A stretch of DNA of 64,000 nucleotides from Antarcticibacterium arcticum (GCF_007993795.1 NZ_CP042476.1:2108001-2172000), one strand, 5' to 3'. Shown: positions 52,452-59,367, numbered from the stretch's first letter. Program-made: numbers and translations. Notes: generated by a model not told the origin, from the letters alone.

Positions 52452-52838
52452 TTAAGCGGTTTTACTTTGACTCTCGATATTCAACATTTTTTTATAAAGA
52501 TCAACTTGGTCTTCCAGGGATTGAATATTTCTTTTCAGTAAGCTTATTTGTTCTTTTAAATGTGGAATTTGCTCGACCTGGTGTTGGAGTTCGGTCCTTT
52601 CCAGCTCCAACTTTTTTATTTCCTCTTTTAAAGCGTTTTCCCCTGCAGTTGATTTTGAAAACAGTCTCTCTTCTTCTGGCATGAATTCAGCGAATTCGTA
52701 ACTAATCAATTTTTTTACTGTTTCAGTCAATTTTCCCCCAGCTTCAAACTTTGTAATACTCTGTGAGGTCAATCCAAGCCTTGAACCAAATTCTTTTTGG
52801 GATAAGCCGATTTTGGAACGTAACTCTTTAATATTCAT
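52452..52838 (-). CDS. XRE-family helix-turn-helix regulator with coiled-coil tail
   Basis: 128 residues. Residues 3-55 are an XRE HTH (LRSKIGLSQKEFGSRLGLTSQSITKFEAG). Residues about 70-120 form a long coiled coil (KEEIKKLELERTELQHQVEQ and SLLKRNIQSLEDQVDLYKKM), probably for dimerisation. There is no peptidase or ligand domain. It is divergent from the operon starting at 52983. The 144-bp gap holds a promoter-like sequence, a direct repeat and small palindromes, so it probably regulates that operon and itself. Confidence 0.85.
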   Translation of the reverse strand: MNIKELRSKIGLSQKEFGSRLGLTSQSITKFEAGGKLTETVKKLISYEFAEFMPEEERLFSKSTAGENALKEEIKKLELERTELQHQVEQIPHLKEQISLLKRNIQSLEDQVDLYKKMLNIESQSKTA

Positions 52839-52880
52839 TAATATAAAAAATTTAAATAGTAAATTTTTACAATTTCTTGT

Positions 52881-52942
52881 TTTGTAACTACAATTTTTTA
52901 TAAGTTTGTATGTAAATATTTATCATATAGCTGTAAATATTT
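52881..52942 (+). promoter_or_regulatory. Promoter and operator-like repeats upstream of the island operon
   Basis: TTTG (52881-52884) and TAAGTTTG (52901-52908), 16 nt apart, resemble a Bacteroidota promoter with a short spacer. TGTAACTACA (52883-52892) is a small palindrome over the -33 box. Downstream, TGTAAATATTT is directly repeated at 52911-52921 and 52932-52942, 21 bp apart (two helical turns), a plausible operator pair for the divergent XRE protein. Confidence 0.55.
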
Positions 52943-52982
52943 CACTTAAAATCCGATAATAGCTGAATAAGGCACCTAAGAT

Positions 52983-53273
52983 ATGAAAATAAAGATAACT
53001 AATAAAGAACGTGATGAATTAAGAAGGCTGTTCCCAACTGGTTATGCAAAAATGATCTCCCGCAGATTAAACGAGGCCAAACTTCAACCTGTAAGAGCCA
53101 AAGAGTATTCTCCAAAAATAATTAGTGACGTTTTAGCCGGCCATCAAAGCGACTTTAATGTTTTGTTGGAGCTATTTAGGTACAAAGACGAAATACTTAC
53201 AAAACGAGAAGAACTTCAAGAATTAAGAAAAATAACCGCTCTGGAATCAAATGGTTCCGGACAAAACCAATAG
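52983..53273 (+). CDS. Small hypothetical DNA-binding-like protein
   Basis: 96 residues, basic N-terminal half (ITNKERDELRRLFPTGYAKM, then SRRLNEAKLQPVRAKEYSP) and a helical second half (IISDVLAGHQSDFNVLLELF). The arrangement resembles small helix-turn-helix-like proteins of flavobacterial islands, but I recognise no named family. It is the first gene of a plus-strand series continuing to 56777, so it is probably part of the island core. Function unknown. Confidence 0.7.
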   Translation: MKIKITNKERDELRRLFPTGYAKMISRRLNEAKLQPVRAKEYSPKIISDVLAGHQSDFNVLLELFRYKDEILTKREELQELRKITALESNGSGQNQ

Positions 53274-53275
53274 AT

Positions 53276-53422
53276 ATGGCACCAGAACAATTAGTAAAGA
53301 AAATCACCCACCTCAAAGAACAATTAATCAGATTAGAATCTTTAAAGTTTGGAATTCGTAACACCTTGGTTCTTTCTTCCTTTTACACAGAAAAAATTAA
53401 AAAATACAGCAGCGCATTATAA
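53276..53422 (+). CDS. 48-residue hypothetical protein
   Basis: ATG 53276 lies 2 bp after the previous stop, and TAA at 53420-53422 lies 3 bp before the next ATG. The peptide starts MAPEQLVKKITHLKEQLIRL and continues ESLKFGIRNTLVLSSFYTEK, a short amphipathic helix. Tight packing between two genes supports it as real. Function unknown. Confidence 0.55.
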   Translation: MAPEQLVKKITHLKEQLIRLESLKFGIRNTLVLSSFYTEKIKKYSSAL

Positions 53423-53425
53423 ATA

Positions 53426-53635
53426 ATGAGCCAATTAACTGCACATATCGTTTATGCCACTTTCAAAGCCTTGGACCAGGATGAAAAGGAAAACTTTATA
53501 CAGTTAATTGAGGAAGAGAAAAAAAAGCGTAAAACTTCGAACCAAAGGAAAAGAAAGAGTGTGTATGACAACCTTCCGGCAAAATATCATCCAGATAACC
53601 TGGAAATGTTGGTAGCTGAAATTATTCATTCATGA
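53426..53635 (+). CDS. 69-residue hypothetical basic protein
   Basis: Helical N-terminus (IVYATFKALDQDEKENFIQL) and a strongly basic middle (EEEKKKRKTSNQRKRKS), then NLPAKYHPDNLEMLVAEI. The charge pattern suggests nucleic-acid binding. Third gene of the island operon, 3 bp after the previous stop. No family recognised. Confidence 0.6.
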   Translation: MSQLTAHIVYATFKALDQDEKENFIQLIEEEKKKRKTSNQRKRKSVYDNLPAKYHPDNLEMLVAEIIHS

Positions 53636-53658
53636 AACCCGGGAGCAAATCCCCAAAT

Positions 53659-53738
53659 GGGCGTGCGTTTAAAGAATTTAAGCCGCGCCCATTCACTATT
53701 ATTATAGGAAAAAAGAAGGAGGACACCCCTGCCCTCCT
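53659..53738 (+). other. Two GC-rich hairpins before the large island gene
   Basis: GGGCG (53659-53663) with CGCCC (53686-53690) form an imperfect hairpin; AGGAGG (53717-53722) pairs with CCTCCT (53733-53738). They stand out in AT-rich sequence and lie 36 bp before the ATG at 53774. They may be a translational or transcriptional control element, or an origin-like site; AGGAGG would also be a Shine-Dalgarno sequence but is too far from the start. Confidence 0.4.
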
Positions 53739-53773
53739 GCCAATGATTTGTCCTTTTGAACAAAAGTAAAGAT

Positions 53774-55489
53774 ATGCAAACATACAATAAAATAGATAAC
53801 ACCCCCATGCTCAGTAAAGCCATTTTAGAATTAAATGGAGTTTTTAATATTAGGAAAAAACGATTGCAACCGCCTCAAACTGGATCCCTTCAAAATACTA
53901 TTAGAACCGTTGCAACCGAACACTTAGAATATGTCGATCCAATTTTGACTACAGAAGATTTTAAGTCAAGCATGGAAAATTACCGTAAAGTCGTAGATGC
54001 TTATAACATAAAGGTTAAAGAAGAAAATATATTAATTACTACCTACAATAAACGAATTAAAAAAGCCATTGACACTCAACCATTAACGCGACAGGAACAA
54101 AAAATCTTAATAAAGTTCAATAATATGATCGCACCCCTAAATACCTGGGAAAGGAATGAGCGCGTAGATAGTTTTAACGGTTGCAACCGTCCAATGGCGC
54201 AAAAAGACAAGATTCACACGATTAAGTATCATACGGAACAAATCTTTTCTGCCATTCTTTGGCATTATAATAAACAACTATACAAGAGGAAAGCAATACG
54301 TCACCAACTGGAAGTATATATACCTGGAAAGCTTCCTTATATAGAACTTCATACTGGCTGGATAACAACGGCAAAGGTAAATGACGTGGTCAGGTTAAAT
54401 GTTTGTCAGAAAACCTTTAGAAGGCAGCGCAAAAGATTGGAAGAAGCCGGGATCCTTCAGGATTATATTTTTGAGGGCAGTTCCAGACCGGTTAAAATGC
54501 GAATTAACCCTGAAATTTTATCCATCACCGACAATTTCGCAGGAAAAAATCCCGCCACTGAAAATCAACATACTACACCAACCCAACGGACAGTCTTACC
54601 ACATAATAAAGTATCTAATAGAACAGTTTTAAATAATTTAAAAATAAAAGCGAATGTTGATAAACATTCTGATATAAGGAGTTCGGCCCCTGGCCTCACA
54701 TCATCTACATTTTCTTTCTATAAGACCACCCGGAAGCAAGTTGAAGAAAAAGTTGATGCCGGACCAAAAAATCTAACATTGAGTGATTTTTTGGGGGAAA
54801 AAATAGATGATCCCGCAGACTTTGTTGAAAACCTGGCTGCGCACCGCTATGACAAATATACCCCGCTTCGAATTGAAATCCTGGAAAAAGAGGCTTTTGC
54901 CGGAGCTCTTGATCGTGACCAGTATAAGGAATTAGTTCTCCAGGACTTTTTCAAAACAGCTGCAAAGCTATGGAAGGGAAAAAGTCCCTACCCTGGCAGC
55001 TGGACAAAAGCTTATAATACCTGGAAAAACGAAAAATTCATCACCCATTCGGGAGATTCCAGTAATAAATATGTGGTCCTGCAAAGGGTAGCAGAGCTGC
55101 GATACAGGGTAACAGGCGTGTCCAGGTTCCTAAAAAATCATCCGGATTTTAATTTGCTTTATCCAGGTGATTACTTTGATGTTACCAGAACCACAGCCAA
55201 AGAAGGAGGATTTGAATACACAGAAAAAATGTGGAAAAAACATATTGCCTATCTGGAAACAAAAAAGGAAGAAAAGCAAAAAACGGTTGCAACAGCCTCT
55301 AAACGTAAAAAGAGATTGACCGATAGGCAAAAAGTTGACAATCACGTAAAGGCCTATTTAAAAGGGAAATTTTACCTGGAAGAATTGCTTACAAAAGTAG
55401 AGCAGCTGGGAAATAAGGAACTTTATAGGAATCTTCCGGAAATCATAAAAAAAGCGAATCTCAATTTTCAACTTAAAAACGGGAAATAA
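53774..55489 (+). CDS. Large hypothetical protein with winged-helix-like segment, possible replication/partition protein
   Basis: 571 residues from ATG 53774 (an in-frame TTG at 53756 is less likely). About 195-240 has a winged-helix pattern (WITTAKVNDVVRLNVCQKTF, then RRQRKRLEEAGILQDY), like replication initiators and helical regulators of mobile elements. The C-terminal third is Lys/Arg rich (ASKRKKRLTDRQKVDNHVK). There are no nuclease or polymerase motifs. The gene contains four of five TTGCAAC-centred repeats. It is followed with a 1-bp overlap by a Cys-rich small protein. I do not recognise the family; a Rep-like role is inference. Confidence 0.65.
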   Translation: MQTYNKIDNTPMLSKAILELNGVFNIRKKRLQPPQTGSLQNTIRTVATEHLEYVDPILTTEDFKSSMENYRKVVDAYNIKVKEENILITTYNKRIKKAIDTQPLTRQEQKILIKFNNMIAPLNTWERNERVDSFNGCNRPMAQKDKIHTIKYHTEQIFSAILWHYNKQLYKRKAIRHQLEVYIPGKLPYIELHTGWITTAKVNDVVRLNVCQKTFRRQRKRLEEAGILQDYIFEGSSRPVKMRINPEILSITDNFAGKNPATENQHTTPTQRTVLPHNKVSNRTVLNNLKIKANVDKHSDIRSSAPGLTSSTFSFYKTTRKQVEEKVDAGPKNLTLSDFLGEKIDDPADFVENLAAHRYDKYTPLRIEILEKEAFAGALDRDQYKELVLQDFFKTAAKLWKGKSPYPGSWTKAYNTWKNEKFITHSGDSSNKYVVLQRVAELRYRVTGVSRFLKNHPDFNLLYPGDYFDVTRTTAKEGGFEYTEKMWKKHIAYLETKKEEKQKTVATASKRKKRLTDRQKVDNHVKAYLKGKFYLEELLTKVEQLGNKELYRNLPEIIKKANLNFQLKNGK

Positions 55490-56090
55490 TGGATTCCAAG
55501 AAATGTAAATGCGGTGCCGGAAATAAGATCTTCTGTAAAAAGTGCAGTAAAATTCAAATGTGCATTCTACTTAAAAATGGCAATGATCATCTAAAGCTTG
55601 AGAACCTGAGAGGCCATAAAGCGAATCCTGTTTGGTACAGTCATTTGAAATATAACTTCAAGCCAGAAAAAGACATCATTGAAGGTATGCTGCGCCGGTT
55701 CTATAACACTCCCCTGGTCCCAAGCACCAATATTGTCAAATTTTATTACAACGGCACCAATACCGAACTCTTTACCTATAAATTATGACAGTTATTATCG
55801 AACTTAAAAAAGTCGAACAAAAGGATTTTCAATTATTCCTAAACGCTCTTAACCATTACGCCGGCACAATGCAATTCCTTCACGAAACCATGGAGAACCG
55901 AAAATTTGCCATTGAAATGAGTATTGCTGTAGAAACCTGGTATGAGTTCAATAAAAAAACTGTGGGTCAATTTCCACCTAAACAATCCTGGTTGAAGCTA
56001 AGTCTTCATAAATCTTATATTTTGTGTAGCGCATTGAGAGAATTTGCGAGGGAGAGCAAGAATGACTTGGAAAAAAGCCGTTGCAACCGT
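53861..56090. repeat. Dispersed CGGTTGCAACCG-like palindromes inside island genes
   Basis: Five copies around a TTGCAAC core: CGATTGCAACCG (53861-53872), CGTTGCAACCG (53908-53918), ACGGTTGCAACCGT (54177-54190, perfect 14-bp palindrome), ACGGTTGCAACAG (55283-55295) and CCGTTGCAACCGT (56078-56090). They fall in different codon frames (L-Q-P, V-A-T, C-N-R), so the likeness is at DNA level. Confidence 0.65.
55489..55788 (+). CDS. Cys-rich small hypothetical protein
   Basis: 99 residues. The N-terminus has six cysteines within 25 residues, KCKCGAGNKIFCKKCSKIQMC, in a CxC...CxxC pattern that suggests a zinc-binding knuckle (shown in part: CKCGAG, FCKKC). The remainder is helical with HLKLENLRGHKANPVWYSHL. 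The ATG overlaps the previous stop (TAATG) and its own end overlaps the next ATG (ATGA-type), so it is translationally coupled. No family recognised. Confidence 0.7.
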   Translation: MDSKKCKCGAGNKIFCKKCSKIQMCILLKNGNDHLKLENLRGHKANPVWYSHLKYNFKPEKDIIEGMLRRFYNTPLVPSTNIVKFYYNGTNTELFTYKL

Positions 56091-56150
56091 TTTTCCGCAG
56101 CTATTGATCAACAGCTCCCCACCAAGGCACAACTCGCAATAAATAATTAA
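55785..56150 (+). CDS. Hypothetical island protein
   Basis: 121 residues, mostly helical: KVEQKDFQLFLNALNHYAG, ETWYEFNKKTVGQFPPKQ, KSYILCSALREFARE. It overlaps the previous gene by 4 bp. The end of the gene contains one of the TTGCAAC palindromes (R-C-N-R codons). No domain recognised; probably an accessory protein in the same operon. Confidence 0.65.
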   Translation: MTVIIELKKVEQKDFQLFLNALNHYAGTMQFLHETMENRKFAIEMSIAVETWYEFNKKTVGQFPPKQSWLKLSLHKSYILCSALREFARESKNDLEKSRCNRFSAAIDQQLPTKAQLAINN

Positions 56151-56197
56151 ACTCGAAACAACTTCAATATTCATCTATTCATCATCAACATTTAACT

Positions 56198-56509
56198 ATG
56201 AAAATCATCACACTTATCGCTTACGTACTCGCGGTTTTATTTTTATTCTTTCTCTTAAAATCATTATGGTTAGTACTTCCCCAATATTGGTGGGCCTTTG
56301 GTAGGTTTAAATATAAATTTCTCCAAAATTATGGGAAAGCTGGAATCTATTTTTACAAATTACGGGGTTTTAAGAAATTCACCTTTAGAAAGGGTAGTTT
56401 AAAAGGTGCCACAGAGGTAACGGTGATGGCCAAAACTGAAAAAGAGGCTTATAGGAAATTTAAAACTTACACTAACTCCAATCGCAGTACGCGAATGCAA
56501 CAAATTTAA
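56198..56509 (+). CDS. Small membrane-anchored hypothetical protein
   Basis: 103 residues with one N-terminal transmembrane helix (about 4-28, LIAYVLAVLFLFFLLKSLW) and a basic cytoplasmic tail (FRKGSLKGATEVTVMAKTEK, then AYRKFKTYTNSNRS). The tail's strand-helix pattern, TVMAKTEKEAYRKF, resembles small element-encoded proteins that alter charged residues; no family name. Probably cotranscribed with its neighbours, 47 bp after the previous gene. Confidence 0.65.
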   Translation: MKIITLIAYVLAVLFLFFLLKSLWLVLPQYWWAFGRFKYKFLQNYGKAGIYFYKLRGFKKFTFRKGSLKGATEVTVMAKTEKEAYRKFKTYTNSNRSTRMQQI

Positions 56510-56519
56510 TCCCCCTATT

Positions 56520-56777
56520 ATGATCAAAAATGAAAAATCTCCCACTCTAAAGTTGCTGCCCTGCGGGGCAAGAAAATCAACAATTGTAGAAATGTACCCT
56601 AGAGAACCTGAAGCGTACTTGCGTAAATTAATTCACTCTATTCAAATTGAAACTAACCAGCATCTCTCACCACTGGCTGCTAAAAACCGAAAAAGACTTT
56701 CCCGACGAGAATTAGAAAAGCTTATAGAAGTTGTGGGACTTCCTAAAGGATATTGTAACAATTTCATAGAAATGTAG
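56520..56777 (+). CDS. Small basic hypothetical protein
   Basis: 85 residues, basic and helical: LLPCGARKSTIVEMYPREPE, HLSPLAAKNRKRLSRRELEK, LIEVVGLPKGYCNN. The SRRELEKLIEVVGLPKGY segment could be a small helix-turn-helix. It is the last gene of the plus-strand series, ending in a terminator at 56813. Function unknown. Confidence 0.6.
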   Translation: MIKNEKSPTLKLLPCGARKSTIVEMYPREPEAYLRKLIHSIQIETNQHLSPLAAKNRKRLSRRELEKLIEVVGLPKGYCNNFIEM

Positions 56778-56812
56778 AAAGATTTTTTCAGCCTTCTAAC
56801 ACTTTAATTGAA

Positions 56813-56850
56813 AAAAGGAATATCGAAGTTTTACCCTCGATATTCCTTTT
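56813..56850. terminator. Bidirectional terminator between convergent island genes
   Basis: A perfect 14-bp stem AAAAGGAATATCGA (56813-56826) / TCGATATTCCTTTT (56837-56850) has a 10-nt loop. Confidence 0.93.
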
Positions 56851-56873
56851 AAGTATTAAATACTATTAGTGAT

Positions 56874-57308
56874 TCAGATTTTTTTATAGACAATAATTTT
56901 ACCTTGACCAGGAGTAATCAGTGTTAAAAATCCACTATTGTCATCATTAACATTTTCGAGATAAACACAATCCGTAGTTCCATTACTTGTTGTTGTAACT
57001 AAAAAATATTTAGATGATAAGGATTCACCTCCACAAAATGAACTAATAGAAAAAGTCTCCATTGATTTTAATACTCCATTATAATACCTTTTCAAAATAT
57101 TATCGCTAGAAAAAACCATTTTGTTGGACGTATTATTTTCTAGAACCCATGATCCCAAAATTCTAGACTTAATTTCAGAACATTCATCAGTTGATAGATA
57201 TGGTTCTTGCTCTTCCATTTCTTCAATAGTAGTTTGAGCTGGAGCGGTTACGCTAACGAGTGTAATCATTATGCCCGCAATCATGGTAAATAGTGGTTTA
57301 TTTTTCAT
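56874..57308 (-). CDS. Small secreted protein next to the GH19 fragment
   Basis: 144 residues from ATG 57308 (MKNKPLFTMIAGIM); longer in-frame starts exist but lack a clean signal peptide. The signal peptide ends VTAPAQ. The mature chain has CSEIKSRILGSWVLENNTSN, lipocalin-like in its opening G-x-W strand, then FSISSFCGGESLSSKYFLV and a final beta strand GQGKIIVYKKI. Three cysteines may pair. The gene starts 10 bp after the stop of the chimeric integrase/GH19 gene. It could be an inhibitor or immunity protein for the GH19 enzyme; inference from position only. Confidence 0.65.
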   Translation of the reverse strand: MKNKPLFTMIAGIMITLVSVTAPAQTTIEEMEEQEPYLSTDECSEIKSRILGSWVLENNTSNKMVFSSDNILKRYYNGVLKSMETFSISSFCGGESLSSKYFLVTTTSNGTTDCVYLENVNDDNSGFLTLITPGQGKIIVYKKI

Positions 57309-57318
57309 TTTTAATTTT

Positions 57319-58743
57319 TTAATTACAATCATTAATATTAGTTTTTGTTTTCTGAAATAAAGCATCCCTTCCATCATAAGACCCCTGATCTGTATATTTA
57401 TTAATTTTAGCTGTTACTTTATCAGAAGATGTTGTACTTGTTATATCAACACTACTTAAAACCTTACTTTGAAAATACCACATCGCGCTAAGTACTGAAT
57501 GCATTTCCCCACTTAATGATTCGGGACCCTCATAAGTCCACTCAATATTTTTTTCTTTCAAAAATTCATAATAAGCGTCGTAGTTTGATTTCCATGTTAG
57601 TTGAAAAATACCTCGACCTCTAAATTTCCAGCCATCACCTGATGCTTCATTACCATTCCCATACCTACAACAATAAAGCAAATTTGTTAATTTTTCTGGA
57701 TTTTTTTCATAGTCATATGGGTTTTTTTTATTGCTATCGGTAAAAGAAAATCTACTTGAAAAATAGCTGGCCCTACTATCTTCTCTGGTAGTTTCCCATA
57801 CGCCTGGTTTGTCTACAGGTGTAAATAAACTATAGCCTCCAGGCAATCCTTCAATTTGCATTGCTTCAATTGCAGGTTTCATCTTTTCAATAATCCTGCT
57901 ATAGCTACGATTTTCGGTTTTTGTTTCTACCCCTAAAATCCAATCTCGTGTATTTAGATCCTCAATCTTTAATCGGCAAATTTCCCTGGGGCGAAGTAAA
58001 GGGTAAATCATAAACGAGAGAAATGAAATCATATATGGATCATGGACTTCCAGGTATTTTCTTATATCCTGAAGCTCGTTAAAAGTGAACGGCCTATTTT
58101 TAATAGGTTTACTCTTGATTGTGGGAATATCTTTTATAAAATTATGTTCTATTAATCTCCGGTTCTTTAATTCCGTAAACAGACTTGAAATGATACGTTT
58201 GGTATTCCCTATGCTGGTATTAGATAATCTTTGTTTCGTTTTCTTATTAATATATTCCAATTCCAGATAATCCATAAAATCATAGAAATCGGTTAGTGTA
58301 AATTTATCTAACTCTAAACCGGCCTTTGATTCCTTTTCGGCCCAATGTATAAAAACAGAAACCCGATATTCATAATCAATTCTTGTAGATTCCTTTATAT
58401 TACGGGTTTTTAATTCCAGAGCATAATTAAGACCACTTCTTAAAGTGTAGATTTTATTCTGGGATTCTTTTTTCTTTTTGGATATAGATTTATCAACAGG
58501 GTTCCAACCCTTTTCCAAAGCAATAGTATATGCTTTTACCAGTGATTTCCCTATTTGGGTTCGCTCTTTAACCGTTTGATATTGGTTGATACCTTTGGAG
58601 AATTTGATTTTGATATCCAGTTTATCCGTTTCCGGATTTCGCCATAAAAACCATACATACCATCTTTTTCCCGGAGCCACCGTAGGTTTCCCCTTTACTT
58701 TAGGAATATATAATTTGGGATCTGAATACTGTCTTTTAGCCAT
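57319..58743 (-). CDS. Chimeric gene: N-terminal tyrosine integrase fused to C-terminal GH19 lysozyme/chitinase
   Basis: 474 residues from ATG 58743 (MAKRQYSDPKLYIPK); an upstream TTG lies in the arm-site region. Residues 1 to about 330 are a tyrosine recombinase: N-terminal arm-binding domain, core-binding domain, and the first catalytic Arg251 in PLLRPREICRLK, running to EDSRASYFSSRF. The H-x-x-R, H/W and Tyr of the C-terminus are missing. From about residue 333 the chain is GH19-like: YEKNPEKLTNLLYCCRYGNG, EASGDGWKFRGRGIFQLTW, SYDGRDALFQKTK. GH19 N-terminal catalytic Glu residues are missing. Neither half should be active. It looks like a deletion that fused two same-strand genes near 57747. 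Confidence 0.85.
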   Translation of the reverse strand: MAKRQYSDPKLYIPKVKGKPTVAPGKRWYVWFLWRNPETDKLDIKIKFSKGINQYQTVKERTQIGKSLVKAYTIALEKGWNPVDKSISKKKKESQNKIYTLRSGLNYALELKTRNIKESTRIDYEYRVSVFIHWAEKESKAGLELDKFTLTDFYDFMDYLELEYINKKTKQRLSNTSIGNTKRIISSLFTELKNRRLIEHNFIKDIPTIKSKPIKNRPFTFNELQDIRKYLEVHDPYMISFLSFMIYPLLRPREICRLKIEDLNTRDWILGVETKTENRSYSRIIEKMKPAIEAMQIEGLPGGYSLFTPVDKPGVWETTREDSRASYFSSRFSFTDSNKKNPYDYEKNPEKLTNLLYCCRYGNGNEASGDGWKFRGRGIFQLTWKSNYDAYYEFLKEKNIEWTYEGPESLSGEMHSVLSAMWYFQSKVLSSVDITSTTSSDKVTAKINKYTDQGSYDGRDALFQKTKTNINDCN

Positions 58744-58760
58744 GTTAATAGTAAAAGAAA

Positions 58761-58781
58761 TTGGCCCGTTAGTTGGCCCGG
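58761..58781 (+). other. Possible integrase arm sites, right end
   Basis: TTGGCCCG at 58761-58768 and AGTTGGCCCGG at 58771-58781, between the integrase start (58743) and the right att repeat (58864). Same orientation as the copy at the left end. Confidence 0.45.
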
Positions 58782-58833
58782 ATGATATTTTTACCTCTAA
58801 TTTCATAGATATGAACAGAGGGCATAAAACTAA

Positions 58834-58859
58834 AAAACCCCAGTGTTAACAGGGGTTTT
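58834..58859 (-). terminator. Element-borne terminator for tRNA-Leu
   Basis: AAAACCCC (58834-58841) pairs with GGGGTTTT (58852-58859). On the minus strand it follows the tRNA 3' end by 5 nt and ends in a T run. It lies inside the island, replacing the displaced original terminator at 48806. Confidence 0.8.
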
Positions 58860-58863
58860 CTAA

Positions 58864-58919
58864 GTACTCGGAGCGGGACTTGAACCCGCACGACCGTTGC
58901 TGATCATTGGATTTTAAGT
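58864..58919 (-). repeat. Right attachment repeat within tRNA-Leu
   Basis: 56 bp identical to 48843-48898, ending at the anticodon-loop boundary (TTTTAAGT). Crossover therefore took place somewhere between the anticodon loop and the 3' end of the tRNA. Confidence 0.95.
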
Positions 58920-58950
58920 CCAACGTGTCTACCAATTCCACCATCCGAGC
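58865..58950 (-). tRNA. tRNA-Leu (anticodon UAA)
   Basis: An 86-nt class II tRNA. The 5' end GCTCGGA (58950 downwards) pairs with TCCGAGT at the 3' end (one G-U pair), discriminator A at 58865, no encoded CCA. Anticodon stem-loop TTGGA-CTTAAAA-TCCAA gives UAA. A long variable arm and the TTCAAGT T-loop are present. It is the integration site of the island: its 3' 56 bp are duplicated at 48843. Confidence 0.96.
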
Positions 58951-58976
58951 ATGGATTATTTGTGGAGCGAAAAACG

Positions 58977-58994
58977 TCCCGATAGTTATCGGGA
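58977..58994. repeat. Palindrome between the two tRNA genes
   Basis: TCCCGATA-GT-TATCGGGA, a perfect 8-bp stem. It could be a processing hairpin in the tRNA-Gly/tRNA-Leu transcript or a dispersed flavobacterial palindrome. Confidence 0.65.
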
Positions 58995-59023
58995 GAACCC
59001 GCCACTTCAGGAAATATTTTCAG

Positions 59024-59096
59024 AGCGAAAAACGGGATTCGAACCCGCGACCTCCACCTTGGCAAGGTGGCGCTCTACCAACTGAGCTATTTTCGC
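59024..59096 (-). tRNA. tRNA-Gly (anticodon GCC)
   Basis: 73 nt; acceptor GCGAAAA pairs with TTTTCGC, discriminator T, no encoded CCA. Anticodon stem-loop CCACC-TTGCCAA-GGTGG gives GCC. D-arm AGCTCAGTTGGTAGAGC and T-loop TTCGAAT are canonical. It lies upstream of tRNA-Leu in the same transcript direction, 73 bp away, and shares its promoter. Confidence 0.97.
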
Positions 59097-59152
59097 GATT
59101 TTTAAGAACTTTTTACGCCCGGAGGCGTGGCTGCAATGCTATATTGCGGTTG

Positions 59153-59182
59153 CAAATTTAATACAATTCTTATAATAGCAAA
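59153..59182 (-). promoter_or_regulatory. Promoter of the tRNA-Gly / tRNA-Leu operon
   Basis: On the minus strand TTTG (59182-59179), an 18-nt spacer and TAAATTTG (59160-59153) match the Bacteroidota consensus exactly. The -7 box lies 57 bp before the tRNA-Gly 5' end. Confidence 0.85.
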
Positions 59183-59367
59183 GGTTTTTTTATAATATTT
59201 GAATCAACTTTTTTGAGGTAAAACCTACCAAAGGAACAGGAGTCTGGATCATAAAGGTTTAGCCAGATATTGTATTTTACTGTGGCATTTTATATAAATA
59301 CTTCAAGGACAATACCTAAATTCTTTTAACTGTTTCCAAACAATAAACCACAAACGACTTGCAGGTT

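Larger units (their letters stand above)
48843..58919. mobile_element. Integrated genomic island in tRNA-Leu(UAA), about 10 kb
   Basis: A perfect 56-bp direct repeat of the 3' part of tRNA-Leu bounds the region (48843-48898 and 58864-58919). The integrase gene (57319-58743) lies next to the intact tRNA. Inside, gene density is lower, A+T is higher and no core gene is present. An 11-mer AGTTGGCCCGG occurs 82-83 bp inside each end, like integrase arm sites. The integrase has lost its C-terminal catalytic part, so the island is probably locked in place. Contents: secreted/lipoprotein cassettes, XRE regulator, a row of unrecognised genes, a GH19 fragment. No conjugation or phage structural genes are visible. 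Confidence 0.9.

Noticed and set aside
52394..52684. Plus-strand open frame of 96 codons
   Set aside because: It is mostly the complement of the XRE regulator; the regulator's HTH and coiled coil are the convincing product.
48843..58919. Complete prophage or conjugative element
   Set aside because: No capsid, portal, terminase, tail, relaxase or type IV secretion genes are visible in the 10 kb.
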